NCBI GenBank assembly: GCA_003218615.1
Contig: QHOD01000081.1
Coordinates: 1-7,552, forward strand
Reading direction: 5' to 3'
Length of the DNA stretch: 7,552 bases
Source: Verrucomicrobiota bacterium
GTDB taxonomy: Bacteria; Verrucomicrobiota; Verrucomicrobiia; Chthoniobacterales; UBA10450
Notes under the pieces: model-generated
Database searches by the model: none
What the model saw: the letters and a program-made list of their open reading frames with translations, nothing else
Told to the model about the DNA's origin: nothing
Part shown: positions 5,491 through 7,552 of the stretch, in pieces
How the letters are laid out: each line of letters opens with the position of its first letter
Position numbering within the stretch: the stretch's first letter is position 1
Translations under genes and position numbers: made by a program

Positions 5491-6432
5491 TCAAAGCTCC
5501 TTCCAGCTGATCAATTGAGGAACAGTACCTCCTTTTCGCACTACCATCTGCACCGAGCGCGTAACGTCGCCTGATTTTCCCAAGCTTGCGATACGGAAGA
5601 CCTGGTCTTTAAATCCAATCAGGGCCGCAATCTGCTGAAATTGTTCCGCTGAAAAACCAAGCGCGGCCTGAATATCGGCCAAATTGTTGAATGGATAGTC
5701 ATCGGCGGTTCCGTCGATGCCGTCCGGGCCGCGTCGCAGTTGTAAGAAGCGATCGACGAAATCATCTCTCATGCCGGGCAGGGAGCGCAGGACATCGCGT
5801 GACGCCCAGGCAAGATCGATCGGACCAGAGCTGTTGATCGTAAAATCGTCGTCCCAACCGGGCATCGAAGTGAATTCCCCCCAGCCAGACACTCTCTTGA
5901 GTTCGTCTACAGACGCCAGCGGTGCGTGCGCTGGATGATAATCGTCGGTCTCCGGCGGAGCGTTTAAACGATGCAGCCCGGTATTTGGCTCCACCCAATC
6001 AAGCAGAGCATCCATCATCGTGTTGCGCTCATTCAGATCGACACCTTTGAGCTCCAGATATCTTCGCAGAATTCCAACCCGAGCGGGGTCCTCCCCCATC
6101 GTCAACCAGTTTAAATTTAAGCGGCCGCCTTCGCCAACGATGCGAACTTCATAGCTTTCCCGGTCACCCATCTGTCTCCGCAGATTTGGTGAGCTGGGCT
6201 GGATGCTGGGATGCAATGCAATCTCCGCCCCGGAACAGGCCATTGCTTCCGCCGCTAAAAGACGATTGGCATTACCCGAAAGCGCGAGTCGAGAATCGAT
6301 ATCAAACGCCCATGAAATTACCATTGCGCTGAGCAAAAATAGGGCCCAGAGCGACAGCATAAGCGCGGCCCCACGCCAGTCACGCTTCGAATTTCGCATT
6401 TCGAATTTCGGGTTTCTACTCAAGATCGACAT
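5491..6432 (-). CDS. gspK: GspK, minor pseudopilin at the pseudopilus tip
   Basis: GspK is the large minor pseudopilin that caps the pseudopilus together with GspI and GspJ. The 313-aa product, near the usual size, has a 21-residue leader ending DWRG|AALMLSLWALFLL. Cleavage would follow Gly21, and the +5 position is Leu rather than Glu, as expected for GspK. Signatures follow in order: EGGRLNLNWL (101-110), DALLDWVEPN (141-150), PLASVDELKRVSGWG (171-185), an inserted helical domain, GPDGIDGTADDYPFNN (235-250, an Asp-rich possible calcium loop) and the C-terminal VQMVVRKGG strand. The leader is encoded partly by a heptad repeat and contains a second possible start, Met12. The ATG lies 3 nt after the gspJ stop; the nearest purine-rich stretch (AAGGG) is too close to act as an SD, so coupling to gspJ termination is likely. 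Confidence 0.93.
   Translation of the reverse strand: MSILSRNPKFEMRNSKRDWRGAALMLSLWALFLLSAMVISWAFDIDSRLALSGNANRLLAAEAMACSGAEIALHPSIQPSSPNLRRQMGDRESYEVRIVGEGGRLNLNWLTMGEDPARVGILRRYLELKGVDLNERNTMMDALLDWVEPNTGLHRLNAPPETDDYHPAHAPLASVDELKRVSGWGEFTSMPGWDDDFTINSSGPIDLAWASRDVLRSLPGMRDDFVDRFLQLRRGPDGIDGTADDYPFNNLADIQAALGFSAEQFQQIAALIGFKDQVFRIASLGKSGDVTRSVQMVVRKGGTVPQLISWKEL
5497..5502 (-). promoter_or_regulatory. Shine-Dalgarno AAGGAG that decides the gspL start
   Basis: The minus strand reads AAGGAG-CTTTGAC-ATC, a full-consensus ribosome binding site inside the last codons of gspK with a 7-nt spacer to an ATC codon. It is the best SD in the window, and the only gspL-frame codon at the right distance is this ATC. 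An out-of-frame TTG at 5494 is too close to the SD and opens only a 78-codon reading frame. Confidence 0.7.
6385..6417 (-). repeat. AAATTCG-type heptad array in the gspK leader
   Basis: On the coding strand the units CCG-AAATTCG-AAATGCG-AAATTCG-AAGCG run with a 7-bp period through codons 5-17 of gspK and encode RNPKFEMRNSK. Three consecutive units are near identical. Because seven is not a multiple of three, each unit is read in a different frame, giving the KFE/RNS pattern. The array lies entirely in the part removed by the prepilin peptidase, so the mature protein is unaffected unless the copy number changes the frame. Confidence 0.8.
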
Positions 6433-6435
6433 CCC

Positions 6436-7095
6436 TTAATACGGTGTTCGGCCCAACGGAATAATTGCTTCCCACGGCACCGACGCATCCGTGCGCCCCA
6501 CGGTTAACTTCACAAGCCGCGGCAGCCGGAGCGCGTCCGTCCACCGATCTACCCAAACGTTCAGCTGGGGATCGAAATAACGAATTTTCAGACTACTAAC
6601 ATTTTGAATCAGCGGTATCCAGCTCGCATACTCGCTTCCGATGCCGGAGTCATTCTGCGGTTTTCGCAAAAAGCCGAGATCAAGCCGGTCGCTCTTGTTG
6701 TTTTCCGGTTGCAGCCGCAACCAAACCACAAATTCTCCCGGTGCGTACCGCGTCAGTAATCCAGGTCCACTGCCGCAATTCCATTGTATTTCGTCGCGCT
6801 GGCGATCGCTCAGCTTGAAGGACTCTCCTGTCATCCCAGCGCGACCGGGGGTCAAGCTTTGCCATTGCGCAATCAAGACATCGCGCAAGCCGCCATAGTA
6901 TGCGTCAGCCGCGCTCACCTCGGATGAAGCGCGGATCGCATTAAGATTGGATTGCACAAAGCGATAAATCGCCAGCGACATCATCGCAAGGATCGCTACC
7001 GCGAACGTGATCTCGAGCAGCGTGAAGCCGCGACGCTGAACGCTCTGCGATCGTTTGCGCGGTATATTTTTTGGATTACCCGGGCCGGTACACAT
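6436..7095 (-). CDS. gspJ: GspJ, minor pseudopilin
   Basis: GspJ is a minor pseudopilin that forms the tip complex with GspI and GspK. The 219-aa product has a long basic leader of 23 residues and the processing site QRRG|FTLLEITF (Gly23/Phe24, Glu28 at +5), then a hydrophobic helix to about residue 46. The globular domain includes EFVVWLRLQPENNKSDRLDL and the characteristic late GspJ segment IRYFDPQLNVWVDRW (171-185), followed by LPRLVKLTV. Length is typical. The ATG at 7095 overlaps the end of gspI by 20 bp, and no ATG, GTG or TTG lies between it and the cleavage site, so this start is the only canonical choice. Three bases separate its stop from gspK. Confidence 0.9.
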   Translation of the reverse strand: MCTGPGNPKNIPRKRSQSVQRRGFTLLEITFAVAILAMMSLAIYRFVQSNLNAIRASSEVSAADAYYGGLRDVLIAQWQSLTPGRAGMTGESFKLSDRQRDEIQWNCGSGPGLLTRYAPGEFVVWLRLQPENNKSDRLDLGFLRKPQNDSGIGSEYASWIPLIQNVSSLKIRYFDPQLNVWVDRWTDALRLPRLVKLTVGRTDASVPWEAIIPLGRTPY

Positions 7096-7513
7096 AAAAT
7101 TTAATTTGTTTTGATTGCGAGCTACCGCCGCGCTCCCACTGCGCAGTCAACGTCACAAGATTGATCCCGTTAAGTCGTGTGTTATTCGGTTCAACTAATT
7201 CGGCGGGCCCACTTTTCTGGACCAATTTCACGACTCCGTAACCGCTGTTGATCTTGAATTCCTTGCCTCGATCGGGCAGGCCCGGCGCCGCTTGAATTTC
7301 CGCCATGCGATTGGACAACATCTGGCGCACTGCTTCTTCTTCCGCATTGAGCGTGCTCGCATTCAGACAGTTCTCCACGGCCCGTCCGAGCGCCAGCACG
7401 CCAAGAGCGAAAATCGCTACCCCAATAAGGACCTCGTACAGGGCAAATCCTCCGACTCGATTTCGAGTTTCGAATTTCGAATTTCGAATTTGAAGAGAGT
7501 TATCTCGCCGCAT
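7076..7513 (-). CDS. gspI: GspI, minor pseudopilin
   Basis: GspI is the minor pseudopilin that nucleates the tip complex with GspJ and GspK. The 145-aa product has a 22-residue leader and the site RVGG|FALYEVLIGVAIFALG: cleavage after Gly22, Phe23 at +1 and Glu27 at +5. The helix region continues with ALGRAVENCLNASTLNAEEE and RQMLSNRMAEIQ, which matches the GspI pattern after the transmembrane part. The C-terminal strands (LVTLTAQWERGG, KQIKFYVYRPG) match the family's ending. The size suits GspI. A PilV/GspV-type name is conceivable, but the order I-J-K-L-M supports GspI. The leader is largely encoded by a heptad repeat, and no other start codon lies between the repeat and the cleavage site. 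It overlaps gspJ by 20 bp. Confidence 0.87.
   Translation of the reverse strand: MRRDNSLQIRNSKFETRNRVGGFALYEVLIGVAIFALGVLALGRAVENCLNASTLNAEEEAVRQMLSNRMAEIQAAPGLPDRGKEFKINSGYGVVKLVQKSGPAELVEPNNTRLNGINLVTLTAQWERGGSSQSKQIKFYVYRPG
7457..7492 (-). repeat. AAATTCG heptad array in the gspI leader
   Basis: The coding strand carries three perfect AAATTCG units followed by AAACTCG and a shortened AAATCGA, all inside codons 7-19 of gspI, encoding QIRNSKFETRNR. This is the cleanest of the three arrays in the window. The peptide resembles the gspK leader (RNPKFEMRNSK) because both derive from the same repeat, not because the pseudopilins share that segment. Loss or gain of a single unit would shift gspI out of frame. 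Confidence 0.85.
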
Positions 7514-7552
7514 AATTCGTAATCTCAGGGCGTGCAGTCAACGCGGCGTAAT
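7500..7552 (-). other. Probable 3' end of an upstream operon gene, frame undetermined
   Basis: On the minus strand this edge must hold the end of the gene before gspI if the operon continues. All three frames end here: one at TGA 7540-7538 (ending ITPR), one at TGA 7528-7526 (ending LRRVDCTP), and one at TAA 7502-7500 (ending ALTARPEITNYAAR), which would overlap the gspI start. I cannot choose between them from so few codons. By gene order the expected neighbour is gspH, but nothing in these codons proves it. Confidence 0.3.

Noticed and set aside
5258..5494. Minus-strand frame starting at TTG 5494, two bases after the AAGGAG
   Set aside because: It lies in an alternative frame of gspL, is rich in Arg, Ser and Cys without domain character, and the SD is too close.
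4911..5510. 199-codon plus-strand reading frame opposite gspL
   Set aside because: The composition is shadow-like (many Arg, His, Cys), it covers the conserved GspL domain antisense, and it has no SD or family signature.
6385..7492. CRISPR-like array
   Set aside because: The repeats are contiguous 7-bp units inside coding sequence with no spacers and no cas genes.

Overview
The window is most of a type II secretion system (T2SS, general secretion pathway) locus. The gene set is gspF and gspG on the plus strand, and gspI, gspJ, gspK, gspL, gspM plus a small exported protein on the minus strand. The organism is probably a member of Verrucomicrobiota, perhaps a soil Chthoniobacterales relative. 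This rests on 7-bp AAATTCG-type tandem arrays that run into the starts of coding regions, a habit I recall from that phylum, and on the split gene order. It is an inference without a database search. GC content looks moderate, and most genes lack a clear Shine-Dalgarno (SD) sequence.

Layout. At 1-125 (minus) is the N-terminus of a small unidentified membrane protein. After a divergent spacer come the plus-strand genes: gspF (inner-membrane platform protein), an exported beta-rich protein of unknown function whose reading frame is broken near 2290-2300, a strong hairpin, and gspG (major pseudopilin). This group meets, tail to tail with a 27-nt gap, a minus-strand operon. In transcription order that operon is: the end of an unseen upstream gene (probably a further pseudopilin such as gspH), gspI, gspJ, gspK, gspL, gspM, and a signal-peptide protein with a proline-rich tail. 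Spacing is a few bases or an overlap throughout, so these genes are almost certainly co-transcribed and partly translationally coupled.

How it works together. GspG forms the shaft of the periplasmic pseudopilus, and GspI, GspJ and GspK form its tip. GspF with GspL and GspM forms the inner-membrane assembly platform that couples to the GspE ATPase. GspE, the outer-membrane secretin GspD, the prepilin peptidase GspO and GspH are not in this window. The 204-aa exported protein follows gspL-gspM exactly where PilP follows pilM-N-O, or where a GspC-like linker to the secretin would be needed, so it is a candidate divergent GspC/PilP counterpart.

Most notable: gspL has no ATG, GTG or TTG at its natural start and appears to begin at an AUC codon behind a perfect AAGGAG. 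Heptameric arrays encode the prepilin leader peptides of gspI and gspK, so a change in copy number could switch these genes on or off. The gene between gspF and gspG carries a frameshift. I found no CRISPR, tRNA, rRNA, insertion sequence or phage signal.
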